From: M0108 sp044228695
GTDB taxonomy: Bacteria > Pseudomonadota > Gammaproteobacteria > Chromatiales > Chromatiaceae
Assembly (NCBI GenBank): GCA_044228695.1
Contig: JBGAUK010000004.1
Span: 1 to 64,000 of the forward strand
Direction of reading: 5' to 3'
Length of the DNA stretch: 64,000 nucleotides
In this document: in pieces, positions 16,892 to 25,040 of the stretch
Position numbering within the stretch: position 1 is the first letter of the stretch
Layout of the letters: each line of letters begins with the position of its first letter
Position numbers and translations under genes: made by a program
The notes under the pieces: model-generated
Told to the model about the DNA's origin: nothing
The model's database searches: none
What the model saw: only the letters and a program-made list of their open reading frames with translations

Positions 16892-17410
16892 ATGGCCGTA
16901 CTCGAAATTCTTACCCTGCCGGACGAGCGATTGCGCCAGGTGTCCGAGCCCGTGGCCCAGTTCGACGATGAGTTGCGTGCCTTCATCGCCGATCTGGAGG
17001 AGACCCGCCAGGCCGGGCCGGCGGCGGTGGGCATCGCCGCGCCTCAGGTCAACGTCTTCAAGCGGATCGTCATCGTGGACGTCTCCGGTCGCAAGAACAC
17101 GCCGAATCATGGCTATCTGGTCCTGGTCAATCCCGAGATCACCCACTGGGATGGCTTCGAGATGGCCCGCGAGGGCTGTCTGTCCGTGCCGGATTACACC
17201 GGAAACGTCATTCGGGCCGGCAAGATTCGCCTGAGTGCCCGTGATCCCCAGGGGGCGCCCCTGGAGTTCGAGATGGAGGGCTACGAGGCCCGGGCGGTCC
17301 AGCACGAGATGGACCATCTCGACGGCACCCTCTTTGTCGATCGGGTCGTCAGTCGCCGTACCGATCTTTTCCGCCGCAAGGTATATCGCCAGGGCGGGCA
17401 GTCGGCTTGA
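16892..17410 (+). CDS. def: Peptide deformylase
   Basis: 172 aa. It removes the N-formyl group from nascent proteins. All three metalloenzyme motifs are intact: GIAAPQV (residues 47-53), EGCLSVP with metal ligand Cys96, and QHEMDH with His138, Glu139 and His142. Motif 1 is GIAAPQ where the classic form is GXGXAAXQ, still within family variation. The usual partner fmt is absent; instead the gene is coupled to the ACT protein upstream, so it may be a second def copy in this genome. Confidence 0.95.
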   Translation: MAVLEILTLPDERLRQVSEPVAQFDDELRAFIADLEETRQAGPAAVGIAAPQVNVFKRIVIVDVSGRKNTPNHGYLVLVNPEITHWDGFEMAREGCLSVPDYTGNVIRAGKIRLSARDPQGAPLEFEMEGYEARAVQHEMDHLDGTLFVDRVVSRRTDLFRRKVYRQGGQSA

Positions 17411-17501
17411 GGGCCCCCGGATGCGGTTAGGACAGGCCGAACCTTGGGCCTGCCAACCTGTCTGACTTATCCAATTAGAATCACCTCGAGAGTACTCGCG
17501 C

Positions 17502-19607
17502 ATGAAAATGCCCCGTCGTCCCTTTTTCCATCTCCTTCTGTCAACCCTGCTGGTGCTGGCCAGTGGCTGCGTGGGGGCCAAGTCACAGGATGTGGCGACC
17601 GAGGATTTGCAACCCAAGCCCCGCCAGGAGAAGACGACCCAGGTCATCAACAAGGTTCTGGAGCGCTTCCACTATCGCAAGGTTACGCTTGACGACGCCT
17701 TCGCCGATCAGATCTTCGTGGCCTATCTCAAGTCCCTGGATCCCAACCGCTCCTTCTTCACCCGTCAGGAGGTCGATCGCTTCAAGCGCGAATTCAAGCA
17801 CCTGGACGATGATTTGAAGCGGGGTAAGGTCGATCTGGGTTTCGAGGTCTTCAAACTTTATCGCAAGAACGTCGAGAACCGGATAGCCTTTGCCATGGGG
17901 CTCCTCGATAAGGGCTTCAATTTTGACAAGGAGGAACAGTATCGCTTCGACCGCGCCAAGGCGGAATGGGTGGCTAACGCCGCGGATCTGGATGAAGTCT
18001 GGCGCCAGCGTGTCAAGAATGATTGGCTGGCCCTCAAGCTGGCCAAAAAGAGCGATACCGAGATTCGCAAGCTGCTGGGTGAGCGCTACGAGGGTCTGGC
18101 GCGCCGGGTGCGGCAGTTCGATAGCGACGACGTCTATCAAACCTTCGTCAATGCCTACATCGAGACGTTGGAGCCTCACACCAGCTTCATGTCTCCGAGC
18201 ACGGCGGAAAACTTCGACATCAGTATGAGGCTGTCCCTGGAGGGCATCGGCGCCGTACTCAAGGGTGACGCGGATTACACCGAGGTTCAGCGCACCATCC
18301 CGGGCGGTCCGGCCCGGCTTTCCGGTCTCATTCACTCCGGCGACCGCATCGTGGGCGTCGCCCAGGGCGCGGACGGGGCCATGGAGGACGTGGTCGGCTG
18401 GCGGCTTCAGGATGTGGTGGACAAGATTCGGGGGCCCAAGGACTCGGTGGTGCGACTGCAGCTGCTGCCCAAGTCGGCCGGCACGGACGGCGTCACCCGC
18501 ACCGTCTCCCTGGTGCGTAACGAGATCAAGCTGGAGGACCAGGCCGCCAAAGCCTATGTACTCGAAGATCTGCCCAATGCCCGGGGGCTGCGCATTGGGG
18601 TCCTGGAGGTACCGGGCTTTTATCGCGATTTTCGCGCCGAGTCCGATGGCGACAAGGATTTCCGCAGCACCACCCGCGATGTCCAGGGTCTGCTCGCGGA
18701 CCTCAAGCGCAAAGGCGTGGATGGCATCGTGGTGGACCTGCGCGGCAACGGGGGGGGCTCCCTGACGGAGGCAACTGACCTGACGGGGCTCTTTATCGAC
18801 AAGGGCCCGGTGGTCCAGGTCAAAGACTCCTTCGGCAAGGTGGAGGTCGAGAGCGATGTCGCCGCCGGGGCCGCCTATAGCGGGCCGCTGGCGGTCCTGG
18901 TCGATCGCAACAGTGCCTCCGCCTCGGAGATCTTTTCGGCGGCCATGCAGGATTATGGGCGTGCCATCATCATTGGCGAGCCGACCTTCGGCAAGGGCAC
19001 GGTGCAGACCCTGATCGACCTCAATCGTTATGTCCCCGGTAATGGCGAGGACCTGGGTCGCCTGCGCCTGACCATGGCCGAGTTTTACCGCATAAGTGGC
19101 AGTAGCACCCAGTTGCGGGGCGTCGAGCCGGATATCCTCTTCCCGACCGCGCCCCAGGGGGCGGAGCATGGTGAGCGCTCTCTGGAGAATGCCCTGCCCT
19201 GGAACAGCATTCATCCGGCCAAATACGACAAGACCAAGCTGGGGGACCTGGGCGCCTTCCGCGAGGCCTCCACCCAGCGGATCGGCAGTGACTCTGGTTT
19301 TCGCATGTTGACCGCCCGCGAGCGGGTCCTGCGCGAACTTGACGATGAGAAGACGGTGTCCCTCAAGGAGTCTGATCGCCGGATTCAGGCCGACCGGCGC
19401 GAGAAAATCCTCAAGCACCAGCGGGATGAATTTCTGCGTGCCCAGGGCGAGACGCCCATCGACGAGGAAGCCGAGGATGTCGATGAGGAGGTCATGGAGC
19501 GCCAGCAGAAGGTCGTCGAGCAGATTCAGATCCGCGAGGCCGCCAGCATCCTGGCGGATGTGGTGCGCGCCGATACCTTCCGGGTCCGCGAAGCCAAGCG
19601 CGATTGA
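17502..19607 (+). CDS. prc: Tail-specific protease (C-terminal processing peptidase, S41)
   Basis: 701 aa, slightly longer than E. coli Prc (682 aa). The N-terminus has a lipoprotein-like signal (LLVLASGC), so it may be anchored in the periplasm. Domains in order: an N-terminal helical region, a PDZ domain (about residues 235-325, GPARLSGLIHSGDRIVGV), the S41 protease core with GIVVDLRGNGGGSLTEA, and the Ser/Lys dyad Ser473 (SASASE) and Lys498 (PTFGKGTVQT), spaced 25 residues as in E. coli. The C-terminal ~100 residues are charged and helical. It trims or degrades periplasmic substrates including cell-wall hydrolases. Confidence 0.95.
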   Translation: MKMPRRPFFHLLLSTLLVLASGCVGAKSQDVATEDLQPKPRQEKTTQVINKVLERFHYRKVTLDDAFADQIFVAYLKSLDPNRSFFTRQEVDRFKREFKHLDDDLKRGKVDLGFEVFKLYRKNVENRIAFAMGLLDKGFNFDKEEQYRFDRAKAEWVANAADLDEVWRQRVKNDWLALKLAKKSDTEIRKLLGERYEGLARRVRQFDSDDVYQTFVNAYIETLEPHTSFMSPSTAENFDISMRLSLEGIGAVLKGDADYTEVQRTIPGGPARLSGLIHSGDRIVGVAQGADGAMEDVVGWRLQDVVDKIRGPKDSVVRLQLLPKSAGTDGVTRTVSLVRNEIKLEDQAAKAYVLEDLPNARGLRIGVLEVPGFYRDFRAESDGDKDFRSTTRDVQGLLADLKRKGVDGIVVDLRGNGGGSLTEATDLTGLFIDKGPVVQVKDSFGKVEVESDVAAGAAYSGPLAVLVDRNSASASEIFSAAMQDYGRAIIIGEPTFGKGTVQTLIDLNRYVPGNGEDLGRLRLTMAEFYRISGSSTQLRGVEPDILFPTAPQGAEHGERSLENALPWNSIHPAKYDKTKLGDLGAFREASTQRIGSDSGFRMLTARERVLRELDDEKTVSLKESDRRIQADRREKILKHQRDEFLRAQGETPIDEEAEDVDEEVMERQQKVVEQIQIREAASILADVVRADTFRVREAKRD

Positions 19608-19684
19608 TGGCCCGGGCGGTGGCACCGGGTCCCGCATGGATAACTCGAGTAGGGGGGAGTGCCCCGGGTTCCCGGGAGTCCTGA

Positions 19685-21271
19685 ATGGATGACGGCTGGG
19701 TATATCGGGCCCGGATGGCGGCGATTGAGCGGGCCGGGCTGGCCGGCCTGTTCCGCGCTGGCCTGGTGGGCCTGGAGAAGGAGACCCTGCGCGTCTCCCC
19801 CAGCGGCACCATCTCCCCCAAGCCCCATCCGGCGGTCTTTGGCTCAGCCCTGACGCACCCCTACATCACCACGGATTTTTCCGAGGCCCTGCTGGAACTC
19901 ATCACCCCGGCCCTGGCGGATAAGGGCGAGGTGTTGGATTTTCTGGACGATCTGCACCGTTTCATCCATGCCCACCTGGAGGAGGAGATCCTCTGGGGCG
20001 CCAGCATGCCCTGCCTCCTGGAGGGCGCGGAGCGCATCCCCCTGGCCCGCTATGGCAGTTCCAACGCGGCGCGCATGAAGACCATCTACCGGCGCGGCCT
20101 GGGCTACCGCTATGGCCGGACCATGCAGGTCATTGCCGGGGTCCATTACAACTGCTCCTTCGTCGATGATTTCTGGTCCGCCTACCAGGATCTGATGGGG
20201 GAGGCCGGAGATTCCGTCCATTTCCGCTCCGAGGCCTATATGGGCCTGGTGCGCAACATCCAGCGCTATGGCTGGCTTATTCCCTACCTGTTCGGCGCTT
20301 CGCCCGCCGTCTGCAAGACCTTTGTCCAGGGCGCCGAGACCGACCTGGTGGCCTTCGACCCCCATACCCTCCACTATCCCCACGCGACCTCCCTGCGCCT
20401 GGGTGATATCGGCTACCAGAACCGCCAGGAGGAGGGCACCGGCATCAAGGCCAATTACGACAGCCTGGATGCCTATATTCGCAGCCTCTCCTGGGCCATC
20501 GAGACCCCCTGTCCCCATTACGAGGCCATCGGCGTCAAGGTGGATGGTCACTACCGGCAGCTCAACGCCAATATTCTCCAGATCGAGAACGAGTACTACA
20601 GCTCGGTGCGCCCCAAGCCCCTGCTGGAGGGGATGGAAAAACCGACCCAGGCCCTGCGCCGGCGGGGCGTGCGCTATATCGAGGTGCGCTCTTTCGATGT
20701 TAACGCCTTCGAGCCCGCCGGTGTCTCGGCGGAGCAACTCCACTTCATGGATGCCTTCATCCGTTTCTGCTTCCTGGCCGACAGTCCCCGCATCGCGGCC
20801 CGCGAGCGCCGCGCCATCGACGACAATCTGGTCCTGACAGCCCATCGTGGACGCGAACCAGGTCTGCGGCTGGAGCGCGCGGGCCAGGCCATCCCCTTGC
20901 GCGACTGGGCCCTAGCCTTGCTCGACGCCATGACCGCCATCGCCGAGTGGGTCGACGACGGCCCCGGAGGGCACTGCATCACGAGTCTCCAGCGGCAGCG
21001 GGCCAAAGTCCTGGATCCGGACCTGACCCCCTCCGCCCGCATGCTCGCCGAGATGCACGAGCGCCGCGAAGGCTTTTTCGACTTCGCCCAGCGCCTGTCC
21101 CAGGCCCATCGCCAGGCATACCTGGCGCGGCCTCCATCCTCCGAACGTCTCGCCCTCTTTCAGCATCTCACCCAGGATTCCCTCCGCCGCCAAGCCGCCA
21201 TCGAAGCCGCCGACGACCAGCCCTTCTACGCCTTCCTCGCCCGCTACCTGGCGGGGGGGGCAGGTCTATAA
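19685..21271 (+). CDS. gshA: Glutamate-cysteine ligase
   Basis: 528 aa (E. coli 518). It catalyses the first step of glutathione synthesis. Recognisable blocks are GLVGLEKETLRVSPSG at residues 23-38, TTDFSEALLELITP, MQVIAGVHYNCSF, SLRLGDIGYQN and the later RYIEVRSFDVNAFEP. These match the gamma-proteobacterial GshA class. It stands alone; gshB is not in the window. Confidence 0.95.
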   Translation: MDDGWVYRARMAAIERAGLAGLFRAGLVGLEKETLRVSPSGTISPKPHPAVFGSALTHPYITTDFSEALLELITPALADKGEVLDFLDDLHRFIHAHLEEEILWGASMPCLLEGAERIPLARYGSSNAARMKTIYRRGLGYRYGRTMQVIAGVHYNCSFVDDFWSAYQDLMGEAGDSVHFRSEAYMGLVRNIQRYGWLIPYLFGASPAVCKTFVQGAETDLVAFDPHTLHYPHATSLRLGDIGYQNRQEEGTGIKANYDSLDAYIRSLSWAIETPCPHYEAIGVKVDGHYRQLNANILQIENEYYSSVRPKPLLEGMEKPTQALRRRGVRYIEVRSFDVNAFEPAGVSAEQLHFMDAFIRFCFLADSPRIAARERRAIDDNLVLTAHRGREPGLRLERAGQAIPLRDWALALLDAMTAIAEWVDDGPGGHCITSLQRQRAKVLDPDLTPSARMLAEMHERREGFFDFAQRLSQAHRQAYLARPPSSERLALFQHLTQDSLRRQAAIEAADDQPFYAFLARYLAGGAGL

Positions 21272-21308
21272 TCAGAGCACGAGGCCTTGTTCGTCGCGGA
21301 CGGTTCCC

Positions 21309-22198
21309 AGGGCAAGACCCTTACGTATCGAGTTTCCGGGCGCCTTTTATCACCTCACCGAACGTGGCGACAGGCGCGAGGCGATCTACGAGGATGATGT
21401 GGATCGGATTGCCTTTCTCGATCTGGTCGCCGAGGTCGTCGAACCGTTGCGGTGGCGTTGCCATGCCTACTGCCTGATGACCAATCACTACCATCTGTTC
21501 GTGGAGACCCTGGACGCTAATCTGCCAAGGGGATGCGCCAGATCAACGGCGTCTTCACCCAAGGGGCCAACCGTCGCCACGGGCGGACGGGGCACCTTTT
21601 CCAGGGGCGCTACCAGGCGATTCTCGTCGATTCGGACCACTATATGCAGTAACTCAGCCGCTACCTGGTACTGAATCCGGTGCGTACTGGCATGGTTGAT
21701 GATCCGGGTGCCTGGCCGTGGAGCAGTGATCGGGCGACGGCAGGCCTGGCCCTGGCGCCGACCTGGCTGACCACGGACATTCTCCTGTCCAGCTTTGGGG
21801 GGACGCGGGACCGGGCCCAGGCGGCCTATCGGCGCTTCGTCCGGGAGGGCATCGGTGCCGAGAGCCTCTGGGGCGGGCTGAATCGCCAGATCTACCTGGG
21901 TGATGAGGGTTTCGTCACCCGGATGCAGCGGCAACTCGGCGATGTGGGCGATGAGGTTCAAATCCCCAAGCCGCAGCGGCGGGGACCCCCGCCCGCCTTG
22001 TCGCAAATTCGCCAGGACGCGGGCAGTCGCGATGGGGCCATCATCGCGGCCTATGCGACGGGTGGGTACAGCTATGCCGAGATTGGGGCCTTTTTCGGCC
22101 TCCATTTCACCACTGTGGCCCGCATCGTTCGCAAGGCGCGGCAACAGACGGGGGAGGAGGGTCCGGGAAGGGGGTTCACGCTACAAATATTGACCTGA
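21309..22198 (+). pseudogene. Decayed REP-associated tyrosine transposase (RAYT, Y1 family)
   Basis: The N-terminal part reads ARPLRIEFPGAFYHLTERG and contains the HUH motif in CLMTNHYHLFVET. The expected ATG before ARPL is AGG (21309-21311). A one-base loss near 21526-21532 shifts the frame: reading resumes as MRQINGVFTQG at 21533. An in-frame TAA at 21650 then interrupts YMQ*LSRYLVLNPVR. The C-terminal third has a DnaA/HTH-like end (YSYAEIGAFFGLHFTTVARI). Lost start, frameshift and stop together make this a dead gene. RAYTs mobilise REP palindromes, which is relevant to the repeats in the adjacent cobalamin cluster. Confidence 0.85.
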
Positions 22199-22384
22199 TC
22201 CTGCTGTGGACCGCGATGGGGCGATTATCGCGGCCTTTGGGACGGGTGGGTTCAGCTTTGCCGAGAGCGGCGCCTGCTTCGCCTCCATTTCACCACCGCC
22301 GTCCGCATAGTCCGCAAAGCCAGGCGACGTGCGGGGGAGGGTTCGCGCAGGGCGTCGATACTACAAATATAGACCTGACCCCCA
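22018..22384 (+). repeat. Degenerate tandem duplication of the RAYT 3' end
   Basis: The last ~180 bases of the transposase remnant (22018-22200) recur, diverged, at 22202-22384. Shared blocks include CGCGATGGGGC, ATCGCGGCCT, CTCCATTTCACCAC and a terminal CTACAAATAT(T/A)GACCTGA. Both copies end in the same tail, which looks like a boundary of the mobile unit. The second copy overlaps the last codons of cobS on the other strand. Confidence 0.8.
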
Positions 22385-23110
22385 AGACCCCGCCAGGAGG
22401 GCTGCGGTTTCGGTGAGTTCGACCAGGGCACCGGCGGTGTCGCCCGTGGTGCCGCCGATGCGATGCTGCATGGCCTGGCGCAGGCTATAAAAGGCGGCGA
22501 GGGTAAGGGCTAGGGCCAGCAGGCCCGAGGCTCCCGCCATGAGGGGAGGGAGGGCGCCGGCGGCGATGAGGACCCCGGTGCCCGCCCGTCGGGGCAGGCT
22601 CGAGGCCAGGGCAGCGCCGAGGCCGCCGGGTCGGACATAGTGGGTGGTCAGGAACAGCAGGGGCAGGGCGCTCCTGGCCAGGAAAGGCGCCAGGATCAGG
22701 GGAAGATAGTTGCCGGCCTCCAGGATGGCGGCCAGGGCGGCGAATTTGAGGAGCAGGACCAGCACCAGACCCGTGACACCCTGGGGACCGCAGTGAGGGT
22801 CTTTCATGAGGGCCAGGGTGCGCTCGGGGTCGCCGCGACCGCCAGCCCAGGCGTCGATGGTGTCGGCCAGGCCGTCCAGGTGGAGGGCGCCGGTGAGGGC
22901 TACCCACAGGGTCAGGAGCAGGGCTCCGGCGAGGAGTTGGGGAGCACCACTCAGCAGCCAAGCGCTGGCGGCGAGGAGCCCCCCCAGGATGAGGCCGACC
23001 AGGGGGTAGTAGAGCAGGGAGCGGCCGAGGTCATCTGCCTCCAGCTCGCCCCCAAGGCGGACCGGGAGCCGGGTGAGAAATTGCAGGGCGATGAGGAAGG
23101 GCCGAATCAT
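22361..23110 (-). CDS. cobS: Adenosylcobinamide-GDP ribazoletransferase (cobalamin synthase)
   Basis: 249 aa, usual size. An integral membrane enzyme joining alpha-ribazole(-phosphate) to AdoCbi-GDP, the last assembly step. Multiple TM helices and the metal-binding motif HLDGLADTIDAW (residues about 77-88) are clear, as is FLTRLP near the N-terminus. The final residues (GSWGSGLYL) and the stop codon are read from the tail of the transposase-related repeat, so the original C-terminus seems to have been replaced by a few residues. Start overlaps the end of the phosphatase gene by four bases; it is the last gene of the B12 cluster. Confidence 0.92.
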   Translation of the reverse strand: MIRPFLIALQFLTRLPVRLGGELEADDLGRSLLYYPLVGLILGGLLAASAWLLSGAPQLLAGALLLTLWVALTGALHLDGLADTIDAWAGGRGDPERTLALMKDPHCGPQGVTGLVLVLLLKFAALAAILEAGNYLPLILAPFLARSALPLLFLTTHYVRPGGLGAALASSLPRRAGTGVLIAAGALPPLMAGASGLLALALTLAAFYSLRQAMQHRIGGTTGDTAGALVELTETAALLAGSWGSGLYL

Positions 23111-23967
23111 GAATCCGCCGAGTACCTGATCAGCTCGACCCGCATCCTTGAGCTAGGGCCGATAAGGGCTTCCCCGCCAGCCAGGATACCCCTGGCATCA
23201 CCTATTCCTGCTTTGGTATCTTCGGCGCCTTGCCCCTCGCTAGGGGCCTCCCCGCTTGCCGGGATGCATGTGGCATCACCCATTTCCACCTCGGCCTCTT
23301 CGGCGCCTTGTTCGTTGATACAGGCTGCCGCGCGAGCCAGGACGCCCGAGGCATCGCCCACTTCCACCCCTTCCCTCCCGATACGAACCCGGATGCCCGT
23401 CAGGCTGGCATGGCCGACGTCCAATTCCAGCAGGCGCCCCTGCGGATAGCCCCTCACCTGGCAGAGGATGACGCGGATGACGCCCCCATGGCTGATCACC
23501 AGGGTTCTATCACCGTGATCCTGGCGCAGCAGTTCGTCCCAGGCGGCCAGGACCCGCGCCTGGAAGGCCAGCAAGGGTTCGCCGCCAGGGGGGGGATGGG
23601 CCACCGGGTCCCCCCAGAATCGGCCTAGGGCCTCGGCGTCCCTCGCCATCAGGTCAGCGGCGGTTTGCCCCTCCCAGTCGCCAAAGTCCAGCTCGGCGAG
23701 TCGCGGGTCCATCCTCAGGGGGATGCCCTGCCGCTCGCTCAGGGCGCGAGCGAAGTCGGCGCAGCGGGCCAGGGGCGAGGTGACGATGCCGTCCCAAACT
23801 CGAACGTCCTCCCCACCGCCATCCCCTGGCCCGACCGCCGCCCACATCTGCTCCCAACCCCTCTCGGTGAGCGGATCATCGAGACGCCCGCGAAAGCGAC
23901 TCCCCCCTAGGGTCTCGCCATGACGCAACAGGTCGAGGTGGTGGACACGCGGTGTGACGCTAGCCAT
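23107..23967 (-). CDS. cobC: Histidine-phosphatase family protein, probable alpha-ribazole phosphatase, with repeat insertion
   Basis: 286 aa, where alpha-ribazole phosphatases are usually about 200. The core is intact: DLLRHGETLGG (phosphohistidine His), LDDPLTERG, VTSPLARC, LAELDFGDWEG and VISHGGVIRV. It would remove the 5'-phosphate of alpha-ribazole-P or cobalamin-P. About 80 residues (roughly 198-275) are inserted before the last strand (RMRVELIRY). They are three imperfect ~26-residue repeats beginning EVGDASGV, EMGDATCI and GIGDARGI. The insertion is low complexity and acidic and probably a surface loop. The name follows the Salmonella phosphatase and is distinct from the decarboxylase gene at 27175. 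Confidence 0.85.
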   Translation of the reverse strand: MASVTPRVHHLDLLRHGETLGGSRFRGRLDDPLTERGWEQMWAAVGPGDGGGEDVRVWDGIVTSPLARCADFARALSERQGIPLRMDPRLAELDFGDWEGQTAADLMARDAEALGRFWGDPVAHPPPGGEPLLAFQARVLAAWDELLRQDHGDRTLVISHGGVIRVILCQVRGYPQGRLLELDVGHASLTGIRVRIGREGVEVGDASGVLARAAACINEQGAEEAEVEMGDATCIPASGEAPSEGQGAEDTKAGIGDARGILAGGEALIGPSSRMRVELIRYSADS

Positions 23968-23975
23968 GCGCGACC

Positions 23976-25040
23976 TCAGAACCGGTTAGAGACCTGGGCC
24001 TCGGCGAAGGTGGCCATCTCGTTGTGCAGGGTGCAGGCCAGGCGCAGCAGGGGGAGGGCGATGGCTGCGCCGCTGCCCTCTCCCAGCCGCAGGCCCAGAT
24101 CCAGCAGGGGGTGGGCCGCCAGCGCCGCGAGGACGGCGGCATGGCCGGGTTCCGCGGAGGCGTGGGCAAAAAAGAGCCAGTCCGCGACCTGGGGTTGCAG
24201 GCGGGTGGCGACGAGGGCGGAGACGGTGGTGATGAAGCCGTCCACCAGGACCGGCAGGCCCATGTGGGCACAGGCCAGATAGGCGCCGGCGAGGGCGGCA
24301 ATCTCGAAACCGCCCAGGCGACGCAGGGCCTCCAGGGGCGAGGCGAGATGCGGGGCATGGTGGTCGAGGGCCCGCTGGATGACGGCGGCCTTGTGGGCGA
24401 CGCCCTCCCGGTCGAGACCGGTGCCGGGACCGGCGAGGTCCCTGGGCGGGGCCACCAGCAGGGCACAGGCCAGGGCGGCGGCGGCCGTGGTGTTGGCGAT
24501 GCCCATCTCGCCACCGATGAAGAGCTGGCAGCCCTCCAGGCGGGCGCGCTCGGCGGCATGACGGCCGGCGCCGAGGGCGAGGGCGACCTGGTGATCGGTC
24601 ATGGCCGGCTCGGTCATCAGATTGGCGGTGCCCGGGCCCAGGGGCTGGTCCTTGACCCCCATCAAGGGCCCGGGGTCATGCACCGTCCCCAGATTGATAA
24701 TCTCGAGTTCGGCGCCGAGGGTACGCGCGGCCACGCAGATGGCCGCCCCGCCCCGGGCGAAGTTCTTGATCATCTCGGCGGTGACGGCCTGGGGGAAGGC
24801 GGACACGCCCTCCGCCGCCACGCCGTGATCCCCCGCGAAGAGGGTGATGCGCACCCGGTCGAGTGCGGGGCGCGGCGTGCCTTGTAGGGCGGCGAGGCGG
24901 ATGGCGATCTCCTCCAGCCGGCCCAGGGAGCCGGGAGGTTTGGTCAGGGTCGCCTGGCGGTCCTGGGCGGCCCCTTGGGCCTCGGTGTCCAGGCTGGCCG
25001 CCGGCACCCCTAGCCAATCGATCCTCGTGTCCAAATTCAT
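23976..25040 (-). CDS. cobT: Nicotinate-nucleotide--dimethylbenzimidazole phosphoribosyltransferase
   Basis: 354 aa, the usual length. It activates the lower-ligand base to alpha-ribazole phosphate. Signature blocks are TKPPGSLGRLEEIA near the N-terminus, FAGDHGVAAEGVSAFPQAVT, GEMGIANTTAAAAL, and the catalytic-Glu region GLRLGEGSGAAIALPLL close to the C-terminus. It overlaps the preceding cobQ-cobU gene by four bases. Confidence 0.96.
   Translation of the reverse strand: MNLDTRIDWLGVPAASLDTEAQGAAQDRQATLTKPPGSLGRLEEIAIRLAALQGTPRPALDRVRITLFAGDHGVAAEGVSAFPQAVTAEMIKNFARGGAAICVAARTLGAELEIINLGTVHDPGPLMGVKDQPLGPGTANLMTEPAMTDHQVALALGAGRHAAERARLEGCQLFIGGEMGIANTTAAAALACALLVAPPRDLAGPGTGLDREGVAHKAAVIQRALDHHAPHLASPLEALRRLGGFEIAALAGAYLACAHMGLPVLVDGFITTVSALVATRLQPQVADWLFFAHASAEPGHAAVLAALAAHPLLDLGLRLGEGSGAAIALPLLRLACTLHNEMATFAEAQVSNRF

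Noticed and set aside
17583..19637. 684-residue open frame opposite prc
   Set aside because: Antisense shadow of a clear S41 protease gene; composition typical of GC-rich antisense frames.
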